A stretch of DNA of 15,958 nt, taken from the NCBI GenBank assembly GCA_023135255.1, contig JAGLTN010000242.1, positions 1 through 15,958 of the forward strand, in the 5' to 3' direction. The stretch comes from Planctomycetota bacterium (GTDB lineage: Bacteria > Planctomycetota > Phycisphaerae > Sedimentisphaerales > Anaerobacaceae). Positions 1-6,415 of the stretch are shown here, piece after piece (the first letter of the stretch is position 1; each line of letters starts with the position of its first letter). A program made the position numbers and the translations under genes. The notes below the pieces were generated by a model. That model had not been told where the DNA came from and did no database searches. It worked only from the letters and a program-made list of their open reading frames with translations.

Positions 1-8
1 AAATTTAT

Positions 9-22
9 TACCATGAATGGTA
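9..22. repeat. Short inverted repeat at the left edge
   Basis: TACCAT and ATGGTA face each other across two bases, forming a 14-base inverted repeat. It lies about 160 bases before the U32 gene and could be an operator or the end of an upstream transcript outside the window. No T-run follows, so it does not look like an intrinsic terminator. Confidence 0.3.
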
Positions 23-181
23 TAAGATATCGACTTTTCAGGTGATTTTCTTTAAAATTATGCTGATTCGGGGGGCTGATTCAGGATGCAGCTTGGCGCA
101 GAATCTTCAAAATGCTATGCTAAGGTTTTTATATTGGTTCTATGGTTGTAACAGTTTTTTTTACAGGATATAGGTGTGTTA

Positions 182-1378
182 ATGAAACCTCAACTTCTTG
201 CACCTGCGGGAAATCTCGAAAAACTTAAATGGGCAGTTAAATATGGTGCTGACGCGGTTTACTTTGGTATGGAATTCGGCTCTTTGCGCAATTTTGCGGG
301 TAATTTTTCTTTGCAGGATGCACAAGCGGGTCTTGATTTTCTGCATCAAAACGGCAAAAAAGGCTATGTGACTTTAAATATATATCCTTTTTCAGATGAG
401 TACGAAAAGCTTATCGAGACCGCAAAAAAACTTGATGATATTGGTGTTGACGCTTTTATTGTAGCGGATATGGGAGTTTTGTCTGAGTTAAATAAACTTG
501 GACTCAGCGCAGATATTCATATCAGCACACAGGCAAATACCGTTAGTTTTCAGACAGCGATGGCATATAAGCAGCTTGGCGCTAAAAGAGTAAATCTTGC
601 CAGGGAGCTTTCCCTTGAGAAGATAATAGATATTCAAAAGAATCTTGCCGGTCAGATAGAGACAGAAGTTTTTATTCATGGCTCTGTTTGTTTTTCATAT
701 TCAGGCAGGTGTGCGATAAGTGATTACCTTACTGCGTTTCGTGCAAACCATGGCGAATGTAAACATCCATGCAGGTGGAAGTATTTTCTTGTAGAAGAAA
801 AACGACCTGGTGTTTATTTGCCCGTAATAGAAGACGACAGGGGGACTTATATTTTTAACTCAAAAGAGCTCGCTCTTTTTGATTATGTGCCCAGGCTCAT
901 AGAAGCAGGAGTTATGGCCTTTAAAATCGAAGGCAGAATGAAATCGATCCATTATATTGCTTCTGTTGTTTCTTTTTACAGGCGTTTGCTTGATGGCGAA
1001 ACCTTTACTGAAAAGCAGGCCTACGAATCGTTAAACAGAGTACCAAATAGGGGGTACTGCCAGGGATTTATGAAAGGCAATGTCGGGCCTGAAGATTATG
1101 AATATGCAAAAAACGAATCTAAAATAAATACGGTTTTCGTAGGAAATATAACCGGAGAAAAAATTGGTGGTCAGAGTGTTCTCGAAGTGAGGAATAAAAT
1201 TTTTGCAGGAGAAACTTTGGAAGTGCTTACCCCTGATGGAAATATATCTCAAGCTACTATGAGTGAGCCTCTTGTAAATACTGAAAACCAGCAGCTGGAA
1301 GAGGTAAATAATAACGAGCAGTTTTTATTGCTTCAAGGTAATTGGTCGGAATATAGCATTTTCAGAAGGCCTGGCTGA
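182..1378 (+). CDS. Peptidase U32 family protein, probable TrhP/YegQ-like tRNA uridine hydroxylation factor
   Basis: The protein has the U32 layout: an N-terminal LLAPAGNLEKL start, the block GADAVYFG, and the family signature EVFIHGSVCFSYSGRC at about residues 162-177. Two further cysteines follow in GECKHPC. FKIEGRMKS and a C-terminal end in FRRP also fit single-domain members such as YegQ/TrhP and YrrO rather than the longer RlhA. In that family, proteins long called collagenase-like peptidases take part in prephenate-dependent 5-hydroxyuridine formation in tRNA, and related members bind an Fe-S cluster through the conserved cysteines. At 398 residues it is slightly shorter than E. coli YegQ. 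I chose ATG 182 over an in-frame GTG at 176 because AGGTG at 172-176 then has normal ribosome-binding spacing. Family assignment is secure; the exact substrate is inferred. Confidence 0.88.
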   Translation: MKPQLLAPAGNLEKLKWAVKYGADAVYFGMEFGSLRNFAGNFSLQDAQAGLDFLHQNGKKGYVTLNIYPFSDEYEKLIETAKKLDDIGVDAFIVADMGVLSELNKLGLSADIHISTQANTVSFQTAMAYKQLGAKRVNLARELSLEKIIDIQKNLAGQIETEVFIHGSVCFSYSGRCAISDYLTAFRANHGECKHPCRWKYFLVEEKRPGVYLPVIEDDRGTYIFNSKELALFDYVPRLIEAGVMAFKIEGRMKSIHYIASVVSFYRRLLDGETFTEKQAYESLNRVPNRGYCQGFMKGNVGPEDYEYAKNESKINTVFVGNITGEKIGGQSVLEVRNKIFAGETLEVLTPDGNISQATMSEPLVNTENQQLEEVNNNEQFLLLQGNWSEYSIFRRPG

Positions 1379-1639
1379 TTTTATTTTTTCTGTTCGATAG
1401 TACACGTTTTAAGTAAGGGGAGACCAAAGAACGGCTAAGAAACAGGAGTTTGACAATAGCCCCTCCGCATGAGCTATTGCCTTAATCTCAGATAAGCCTA
1501 TAGGCTATAATTCTTGCGTTGACTATTTATTCCAAAACAAATATCCTGTTTATTACAACGAAAAATACTTGTGGTATCAAGTTAATTCATTACTTCTAGA
1601 GCTTAATCCAGTAGTAATACGGGTTTTTGGAGGCAGATT

Positions 1640-1681
1640 TTGAAAATTAATTCAGTAATTAATAATTATTCTCAGGTTTGA
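1640..1681 (+). CDS. Possible 13-residue leader peptide (MKINSVINNYSQV)
   Basis: A perfect GGAGG at 1629-1633 lies six bases before a TTG start, and the frame closes after 13 codons with TGA. It immediately precedes the hairpin region at 1691-1799. It could be a leader peptide or the surviving start of a decayed gene. The wording resembles starts of small flagellar regulators, but nothing downstream continues it convincingly. The start is non-ATG and the frame is short, so chance is a real possibility. Confidence 0.2.
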   Translation: MKINSVINNYSQV

Positions 1682-1683
1682 TC

Positions 1684-1754
1684 AAAAAAAGCCTCCAGCC
1701 CGGACGCAGGTGATGGTGATGTTTTAAGTAGGGTGACTTATTCCGTCGGGCTGG
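1684..1754 (-). terminator. Intrinsic terminator with an elaborate loop, downstream of the response regulator
   Basis: Read on the minus strand, CCAGCCCGACG (1754-1744) pairs with CGTCCGGGCTGG (1706-1695), giving 11 pairs with one bulged G. AGGC and seven T residues (1690-1684) follow directly. The loop of about 37 bases holds its own five-pair hairpin (1725-1729 with 1736-1740). The position about 90 bases beyond the stop of the minus-strand response regulator fits its transcript end. The unusually large loop is why a structured RNA is also considered. Confidence 0.6.
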
Positions 1755-1813
1755 AAACCGAGCTCTGGCAATATATGCTGGTGAAGCCATATTGTGAGCC
1801 CTTGTCAGGAGGA
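1691..1813. ncRNA. Candidate structured RNA element (two hairpins, strand uncertain)
   Basis: Besides the terminator stem there is a second hairpin: GCTC/GAGC at 1762-1765 and 1796-1799, enclosing CAATAT/ATATTG at 1769-1774 and 1789-1794. On the plus strand CCTCC (1692-1696) could close both hairpins by pairing with GGAGG (1809-1813), making a three-way junction, although that closing stem would compete with the first bases of the terminator stem. I do not recognise a known riboswitch, SRP RNA, 6S RNA, RNase P RNA or tmRNA. On the minus strand the T-run gives a natural 3' end. This is structural evidence only. Confidence 0.3.
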
Positions 1814-1841
1814 GTTAAGGTGTATGGTGTTTAAGGTTATA

Positions 1842-2609
1842 TCAATTCCTTTCAATTTGGTTATTAGCTATTGTGGAATTATTCAAGGATTCTGTTAGGT
1901 CCAAAGACAATTTCCAGCCTACTCCGCGAACAGATTTTATAATTTGAGGCTTGGTTGGGTATGGTTCAATAATTTTTCTTAATTTCCCTATAGCTACGTC
2001 GAAAGTTTTGCCCCCTTCTTCTGCGGATGAACATATCGAATCGTTCCAGATCGGGCTGGTAAGAAGTTCATCTCTGGATATTGCTCTGCCTGGATTATTA
2101 ATAAAATATTTTAGTAAATCTGCTAAGATTCCGGGCAATCTTCGGGTGGTTCCATTGCACCAGACTTCTCGTCTGTCAAAGTCTACAACGGTATTTTTGA
2201 GTCTTATTGTGTTACTCTGAAGCAAAGGTTCTTTGCAATGTTGGAGATGACAGCTGATTCTTTTGGACAGCAGCCTGGCAGTTGCATGGACTCCGGTTAC
2301 TACGTCATTGACACCTATGTCGAAAAGTTCTTCTTCGAGTTTTATTTTAGCTTTATTCATTAAAGCAATAATGATTTGATGGTTACTGCCTTTGCGGACG
2401 AAATCACAGAATTCGACTATGTCATTACTTTTGTCGGTACAGTCGAAATTTACCAGGACAAGTCTGCAAAATGATTTCTCAAGGATTTCTTTGGCCTGGG
2501 ACAGAGTTGACACCTTGTGCATCTCAAACCCAAGTGGGATGAGGTTACGGCAAATATGGTTTTGCCGTTGTTTGTTACAGTCAAGATGTAATGCGATCTG
2601 CTTTCCCAT
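1842..2609 (-). CDS. OmpR/PhoB-type response regulator with a degenerate receiver domain
   Basis: The C-terminal part (about residues 134-234) is a winged-helix DNA-binding domain: VVDFDRREVWCNG, LLKYFINNPGRAISRDELL, a DVAIGKLRKII recognition region, and IIKSVRGVGWKL. The first 120 residues have receiver length and layout, but the phospho-acceptor position after the LVLV strand is Asn54. The GxxDYLTKP motif reads GVNDVVTGV, so the invariant Lys is missing, and only one acidic residue (Asp10) remains of the N-terminal acidic pair. It is therefore probably a phosphorylation-independent regulator acting in the cytoplasm on unknown targets. No sensor kinase gene is adjacent. The ATG at 2609 lacks a clear ribosome-binding site, but it places the first receiver strand correctly. 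A terminator lies downstream. Confidence 0.85.
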   Translation of the reverse strand: MGKQIALHLDCNKQRQNHICRNLIPLGFEMHKVSTLSQAKEILEKSFCRLVLVNFDCTDKSNDIVEFCDFVRKGSNHQIIIALMNKAKIKLEEELFDIGVNDVVTGVHATARLLSKRISCHLQHCKEPLLQSNTIRLKNTVVDFDRREVWCNGTTRRLPGILADLLKYFINNPGRAISRDELLTSPIWNDSICSSAEEGGKTFDVAIGKLRKIIEPYPTKPQIIKSVRGVGWKLSLDLTESLNNSTIANNQIERN

Positions 2610-3222
2610 TTAACACGAAAATACTCTGTAACAATATTAGTCTTTACACTGCATTGCTTTGCCAAAAGTTTATAGCGGGCTATTGGCGCAATTTTGCTCG
2701 ACTTCCTTGTCTGGTTCACTTCGGATTTTCCTTCCATGTCTTAGCCTGTCCCTGAACTACTTAATAGATATAGCTTTTGAGACATCAACTTAACAGTAAA
2801 TGAAAAGTAAATGTTTTTTTCAATAGTCTTAGATATTGTTTCTCCACATCTTATTTTTGATAACGCCATATAATTCCTATTGCCAATCTTTTTAATAAAG
2901 ATTAATAATAGTTTTAATTGTTGCTTTGACGACACTTATTTACGAGGCAGTGACAACTTATTGTCACTATGGAATAAAAAGTTAAAAAGGGCAGGTAGAT
3001 ACATTTGTTTATTGGTATTTTGGGAGCATCAAGTGAGAATAAAATATATAGCTCTTTAATGCCATAATTGCTGTTTATAGGGGTGTAGGGCACAAAACAA
3101 CTGGTTTTTAGGTTAATAGCAGGTTTTTTTGGGGGTTTTGGTGAATTTTTGGTTCTCGGCTGGGATTTTAGCGGGTGGAGGTAAAATAAACCCCGTGAAT
3201 CACTGGGCTAACTGTTGGGGGG
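2610..3222. other. AT-rich intergenic region, no supported gene
   Basis: Only short reading frames without convincing composition are present. The region holds the 5' flank of the response regulator, a perfect inverted repeat at 2949-2968, a T/G-rich patch near 3122-3160, and a terminator-like hairpin at its right end. Confidence 0.6.
2949..2968. promoter_or_regulatory. Perfect 8-base inverted repeat, operator-like
   Basis: AGTGACAA and TTGTCACT are separated by CTTA. No T-run follows on either strand, so an operator is likelier than a terminator. It lies about 340 bases upstream of the response regulator start and could control that gene or an unseen transcript. Function is unknown. Confidence 0.4.
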
Positions 3223-3229
3223 TTATTCT
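3180..3229 (-). terminator. Terminator-like hairpin at the end of the HEPN-like gene
   Basis: On the minus strand AATAACCCC (starting within the last codons of the gene) can pair with GGGGTTTATT about 24 bases on, with one bulged base, and the right arm runs into TTTATTTTA. The loop is long and the T-run interrupted, so it is a moderate candidate. Confidence 0.35.
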
Positions 3230-3762
3230 AAATCATTTGTTACGAAGGTTGTGAATTCCTGGAAGAGTTCCCATGTTTCTACGTAGCTGAAGAAGCTTAT
3301 GTCCGGGCTTTTGTTGTCGAGGTCTATTGTGATGGCTTTTTCTTTCCATGTTATCGGCAGGCGGTCTTTATCGTATTTGTTGAATTCGAATTTGCAGTTG
3401 TGTGAGAGGAAGTTTCTTATCATTCTTGCAAATTCGTACCAGCTTTGGGCCTTGAAAGGGACGTACTGGTCTGTTTTTTCGCAGTAGTCTTTTACGTGCT
3501 CGAACGATTCTTTTATCAGTGTTCTCATGAGCATTTTGCCGAACTCCCTGAGGACTATTTCTCGATCCTTGGGGTTTTGCAGTAAAGTTACTACCTGAGC
3601 GAAAGTGATGGTGTACTGCCCAAAAGCAGCAGCGTGGTGGGCTAATTGCTGGTTGGTGAGTCCTGAATCGAACATGCTGAAAGCAGCTAAGCCCATAATG
3701 TAGTTATTTTTTGTGTGTTCAAGTTGATTTATCAGCTGCTGCTTTGTTATTTTTTTTGTCAT
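3223..3762 (-). CDS. Uncharacterised helical protein with a HEPN-like R-x4-H motif
   Basis: This 179-residue protein has no signal peptide or membrane segment and appears mostly helical. Residues 108-122 read WYEFARMIRNFLSHN. Arg116-Asn117 followed by His121 matches the R-(polar)-x3-H pattern of catalytic HEPN ribonucleases, where the residue after Arg is usually polar. I recall similar standalone HEPN-like proteins beginning with an N-terminal helix bundle, but I cannot name the family with confidence. It is a single-gene unit on the minus strand, divergent from hypC with about 250 bases between. No obvious antitoxin is adjacent. Possible roles are RNA cleavage in stress or phage response. 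That is inference from one motif; the gene itself is well supported by length and composition. Confidence 0.7.
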   Translation of the reverse strand: MTKKITKQQLINQLEHTKNNYIMGLAAFSMFDSGLTNQQLAHHAAAFGQYTITFAQVVTLLQNPKDREIVLREFGKMLMRTLIKESFEHVKDYCEKTDQYVPFKAQSWYEFARMIRNFLSHNCKFEFNKYDKDRLPITWKEKAITIDLDNKSPDISFFSYVETWELFQEFTTFVTNDLE

Positions 3763-3886
3763 TTTGCTGCCTGTAAAAGTATCAATCTGAGATCATTTTT
3801 CGCTAAAAATACATATCTCCCAGAAATCTGGTATTAAATTCATAAAATAATAGCAACGGCTTAAAATGTCAACATAATATATTATA

Positions 3887-3900
3887 TACCCTTAAGGGTA
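3887..3900. repeat. Copy 1 of palindromic repeat TACCCTTNAGGGTA
   Basis: TACCCTTAAGGGTA is a perfect 14-base palindrome between the divergent HEPN-like gene and hypC. Related copies sit at 9971-9984 and 15939-15952. A second palindrome, CCGATATATCGG, follows at 3906-3917, and GCGGATAAACGG at 3925-3936. The last word recurs exactly at 10036-10047 and 10079-10090, so this block belongs to a shared repeat family. Confidence 0.6.
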
Positions 3901-4018
3901 GTATACCGATATATCGGGATATCTGCGGATAAACGGGACACGAAGAGCCGCGATAGCGAAAACTTAGTTGTGAGCAGGATACAGGACAGCTTAGTATTTA
4001 AATTGATTAGGAATTATG

Positions 4019-4261
4019 ATGTGTTTAGCAGTGCCGGCGAGAATAATTGAGCTTGAAGACGACAACGCGGTTGTCGATGCGATGGGTAATAAGTTCAAGG
4101 CGAAGACTACTTTGCTTGAGGGTGCGAAGATTGGGGATATTATTTTGATACATGCCGGGTTTGCTATCTCACGGATCGATGAGGAGGAGGCGAAAAAGAC
4201 GTGGGAGCTTTTTGAGGAAATAGAAAATTTTAACAATACAGATAAGAGGATTTCGGGATAA
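4019..4261 (+). CDS. hypC: [NiFe]-hydrogenase maturation chaperone HypC
   Basis: HypC binds HypD and carries the Fe(CN)2CO unit to the large subunit of [NiFe]-hydrogenase. The sequence opens MCLAVPARI, the family hallmark, in which Cys2 becomes N-terminal and is essential. The body holds GDIILIHAGFAISRIDEEEA, typical of the small beta-barrel plus C-terminal helix. At 80 residues it has normal length. Two ATG codons are adjacent (4016 and 4019). The second is chosen because HypC must begin Met-Cys and because AGGA at 4009-4012 then has a six-base spacing. hypD does not follow directly: a 126-base gap and a foreign-looking two-gene cassette intervene, which is unusual for hypC-hypD. Confidence 0.95.
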   Translation: MCLAVPARIIELEDDNAVVDAMGNKFKAKTTLLEGAKIGDIILIHAGFAISRIDEEEAKKTWELFEEIENFNNTDKRISG

Positions 4262-4387
4262 TTTTCAATGTTTTTTATTGGTTTATTGATAATTAGGTTG
4301 TGGCTTGAGTAAGATTTTGATATCATTATGGAGTAAAAAGGATTGCGTAATTAGACGATTGGATATAGATTATTTAATGATGAAAAT

Positions 4388-4804
4388 ATGAATCGGGAAG
4401 AACTACAAGAGTTGTCAAGAATTAGGCGTAAAGAAGCAGCATCGCTTCTTAAAGCTAAACACTATTTTGGTGCTTACTATTTGTTAGGTTACTCTGTTGA
4501 ATGTGCCTTGAAGGCTTGCATAGCCAAACAAACAAAAAAGTATGATTTTCCAAACAAAGATTTATTGAAAAAAGTTTATACGCATAATCTTGAACAATTA
4601 GTAAAAGTAGCGGGATTGAAATCTGACCTTGATGAGGATTTTAAAAAAAATAGAACACTTGAAGTAAATTGGGCAACTGTTAAGGATTGGAATGAATCGT
4701 CGAGGTATACTCGCCAAACAACCCCAGCAGATGCAAAAGATTTTTATTCTGCTTGCACATCCCGAACAAATGGGATTCTTTCTTGGATAAAAACAAAATG
4801 GTAA
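4388..4804 (+). CDS. HEPN-domain protein, first gene of a two-gene cassette
   Basis: This 138-residue protein matches the HEPN fold class found with MNT nucleotidyltransferases: RRKEAASLLKAKHYFGAYYL, then LLGYSVECALKACIAK (residues 32-47), THNLEQL at 65-71 and WNESSRY at 101-107. The catalytic R-x4-6-H pair of RNase HEPNs is not seen; the SRY segment stands where it might be expected, so it may be a nucleotide- or protein-binding member. It overlaps the next gene by seven bases (ATGGTAA), implying translational coupling. The DNA is visibly AT-richer than hypD (21 G+C in 4501-4560 against 28 in 5701-5760). Together with its place inside a hyp cluster this suggests horizontal insertion. There is no clear Shine-Dalgarno before the ATG. 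Domain call is good; biological role unknown. Confidence 0.85.
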   Translation: MNREELQELSRIRRKEAASLLKAKHYFGAYYLLGYSVECALKACIAKQTKKYDFPNKDLLKKVYTHNLEQLVKVAGLKSDLDEDFKKNRTLEVNWATVKDWNESSRYTRQTTPADAKDFYSACTSRTNGILSWIKTKW

Positions 4805-5190
4805 TTAATATGCTTACAGATCAATTAATAAATGGTGGTAAAAAACTTATTAAGAAATTAGACGCATCAGGTATTAAAGTTGATGGTGCTCTATGGTTTT
4901 ATTTTCCAGATGAAGGGTTTTGGAAACTTATGCTGTCATTTCCAAACATCGAAATTGAAGGTCCAAAATTTTCTTATGCAAAGGTACAAAAAGCATTGTT
5001 GAAATTAAATGTGGAAGAAAAAGAAACTCTTTCGCTTGATGATGTAGCCTTTACGAAGCCGAATTCGCCTCTCATCCGTTTATTAAAGACTTTGGTACAT
5101 ACCGGTTCAGGCATTAGCGGCATAAGATTGTCAAATAATGTTATTAATGGGCAATTGATAGCTGATGCTTATGTTTACCGTCTTACATGA
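4798..5190 (+). CDS. Conserved-looking partner of the HEPN protein, function unknown
   Basis: I do not recognise a named domain. From ATG 4798 the protein has 130 residues. An N-terminal helix (LTDQLINGGKKLIKKL) precedes the block GALWFYFPDEGFWKLMLSFP (residues 30-49), a middle helix AKVQKALLKL, and a C-terminal ISGIRLSNNVINGQLIADAY (106-125). No signal peptide, membrane segment or obvious nuclease motif is visible. I chose 4798 because it overlaps the HEPN stop as ATGGTAA; ATG 4810 is an alternative. From memory, proteins with the WFYFP and GISGIR blocks often sit beside this HEPN type, so the pair may act as one module, perhaps toxin-antitoxin-like or defensive. That is inference. Base composition is AT-rich like the HEPN gene and unlike hypD. 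Confidence 0.8.
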   Translation: MVINMLTDQLINGGKKLIKKLDASGIKVDGALWFYFPDEGFWKLMLSFPNIEIEGPKFSYAKVQKALLKLNVEEKETLSLDDVAFTKPNSPLIRLLKTLVHTGSGISGIRLSNNVINGQLIADAYVYRLT

Positions 5191-5212
5191 TAAACATCTT
5201 CTAATTAAGCAT

Positions 5213-5234
5213 TCCACTTGGTGTGGATTTTTTT
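5213..5234 (+). terminator. Small intrinsic terminator-like hairpin after the cassette
   Basis: TCCAC and GTGGA pair across a five-base loop (5213-5227), followed by seven T residues. It lies 22 bases after the partner-gene stop and before hypD. The stem is short, so termination may be partial, but it marks the cassette as its own transcription unit. Confidence 0.5.
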
Positions 5235-5265
5235 GTTATTTTTCTTGTTATTTTGGCTGAAAGAT

Positions 5266-5307
5266 TTCCAAAATGAATTTGGAAGTCTCGATTTTTCATG
5301 ATAGATT
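5266..5307 (+). promoter_or_regulatory. Candidate promoter and palindromic operator before hypD
   Basis: TTGGAA (5279-5284) and TAGATT (5302-5307) stand 17 bases apart and resemble -35 and -10 elements, each matching four of six consensus bases. The -35 is the right arm of an inverted repeat, TTCCAAA (5266-5272) with TTTGGAA (5278-5284), which could be a repressor site. A start near 5314 would give hypDEAB an independent transcript with a short leader. Confidence 0.35.
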
Positions 5308-5334
5308 TGATATTCTGGATAATATGGTTTCGGG

Positions 5335-6414
5335 ATGAGTGCTGGGATGCTTGAACGGGTTAAAAAAGCACAGAAGATGATGTTGGCTGCTTGCGATAAG
5401 CTGGGCAGGGTGATTAATATAATGGAGGTTTGCGGGACGCATACTGTTTCGATTTTTCGCAATGGTATCAGGTCGATGCTGCCTGGGGGTATTAAATTGC
5501 TTTCGGGGCCTGGGTGTCCGGTTTGTGTTACTGACCAGGGGTATATTGATAATGTTTTGCAGTTGGCGGGGCGGGATGATTTTATTATTGCTACTTATGG
5601 CGATATGATCCGTGTGCCGGGCAATGGCGGATCGCTTGAGAGCTGCAATGGAAGTGAGAATGTGCGGGTTGTGCTCAGCAGTGAAGATGCACTTGTTCTT
5701 GCGAAGGAAAATCCCGGAAAAGAAGTTGTTTTTGTTGCGGTTGGCTTTGAGACTACTGCGCCTGCGAGTGCGGTTGCGGTTAAGGAGGCGTATGAGCAGG
5801 GGGTTGGGAATTTTTCTATTCTCAGCGGGCATAAGTTAGCGGTTCCGGCGATGGGGGTTATACTTTCCGCGAAGAATGATAAGATAGATGCCTTTTTGTG
5901 TCCGGGGCATGTTAGTGCGATCACGGGGTATGGTGCTTTTGATACTATCGTTGAGGAGTTTGGTCGGCCTTGCGTTGTTGCGGGTTTTGAGGCGCTGCAG
6001 ATCGTGGAAGCTTTGGCGGAGATTTGCAGACAGCTTATCGAAGGTAAGCCGGCGGTTAAGTCCATGTATGCGGCGGTTGTGACTGAAAAGGGTAATGTGA
6101 TTGCTCAGAAAGTTATGGCGGAGTGTTTTGATGTAGCTGACGGCTGGTGGCGGGGGCTTGGTAATATTGCTAAGAGTACGTTGAAGCTTAAGGGAAAGTA
6201 CAGCAGGTTCGATGCTTTTAAGAAATTTAATATTGAAGAGATACCCGGCAAGGATATTACAGGCTGTCAATGCGGGCAGGTTCTTTGCGGATTGATCGAG
6301 CCTAACGAGTGTGCGTTGTTTGGCAGGAGTTGCAGGCCTGAGACACCTGTTGGGCCTTGCATGGTGAGTTCTGAGGGGGCGTGTTCAGCTTGGTATAAAT
6401 ATGGTGGAAAGTAA
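5335..6414 (+). CDS. hypD: [NiFe]-hydrogenase maturation factor HypD
   Basis: HypD is the redox scaffold that, with HypC, assembles the Fe(CN)2CO moiety in the cytoplasm. The family motifs are all present: MEVCGTHT with Cys33, GPGCPVCVT (58-66), VAVGFETTAPA (134-144), GHVSAITG (191-198), and the C-terminal cysteine-rich [4Fe-4S] region (Cys311, 313, 318, 326, 333, 342, 350) ending PCMVSSEGACSAWYKY. Length 359 is typical. ATG 5335 is the longest plausible start, with ATG 5347 an alternative. The stop lies one base before the hypE start, so hypD and hypE are tightly coupled. It is separated from hypC by the HEPN cassette, a terminator-like hairpin and a candidate promoter. Confidence 0.97.
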   Translation: MSAGMLERVKKAQKMMLAACDKLGRVINIMEVCGTHTVSIFRNGIRSMLPGGIKLLSGPGCPVCVTDQGYIDNVLQLAGRDDFIIATYGDMIRVPGNGGSLESCNGSENVRVVLSSEDALVLAKENPGKEVVFVAVGFETTAPASAVAVKEAYEQGVGNFSILSGHKLAVPAMGVILSAKNDKIDAFLCPGHVSAITGYGAFDTIVEEFGRPCVVAGFEALQIVEALAEICRQLIEGKPAVKSMYAAVVTEKGNVIAQKVMAECFDVADGWWRGLGNIAKSTLKLKGKYSRFDAFKKFNIEEIPGKDITGCQCGQVLCGLIEPNECALFGRSCRPETPVGPCMVSSEGACSAWYKYGGK

Positions 6415-6415
6415 T

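Larger units (their letters stand above)
1379..1841. other. Gap with hairpins and a possible leader peptide; no full gene
   Basis: No convincing gene is present. Visible structure includes a CAATAGC/GCTATTG inverted repeat (1454-1479), a perfect 12-base palindrome AGCCTATAGGCT (1495-1506), a tiny TTG-started reading frame with a strong GGAGG (1629-1681), and two large hairpins (1695-1754 and 1762-1799). The last two are described separately. Confidence 0.6.

Noticed and set aside
146..174. Promoter TTGTAA-17-TATAGG before the U32 gene
   Set aside because: Transcription would start at about the start codon, leaving no room for the ribosome-binding site.
1691..1813. c-di-GMP riboswitch, SRP RNA, group II intron or other known RNA
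   Set aside because: None of the conserved core words I know for these classes is present; only hairpin geometry supports an RNA.
2450..2737. A 95-codon minus-strand frame overlapping the start of the response regulator
   Set aside because: It overlaps the well-supported receiver domain by about 160 bases in another frame, and its product has no recognisable pattern. A GGACAGG upstream is the only supporting sign.
2741..2935. A 64-codon minus-strand frame in the gap
   Set aside because: Composition follows the AT-rich background, there is no domain and no good ribosome-binding site.
3122..3160. G-quadruplex or mobile-element end in the T/G-rich patch
   Set aside because: Only one run of five G and scattered GG pairs; a similar T7-G6 word at 13214-13230 (minus strand) is too short to argue for a repeat.
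3968..3997. Promoter TTGTGA-18-TAGTAT before hypC
   Set aside because: Only four of six matches at each element and a leader of about 15 bases; too weak to list as a feature, though hypC must have a promoter in this gap.
4262..5334. Target-site duplication flanking the HEPN cassette
   Set aside because: I compared both flanks by eye and found no convincing direct repeat; an insertion by homologous exchange or an old event would leave none.
5595..6065. Long minus-strand frame opposite hypD
   Set aside because: It is the antisense shadow of hypD, whose motifs are unambiguous.
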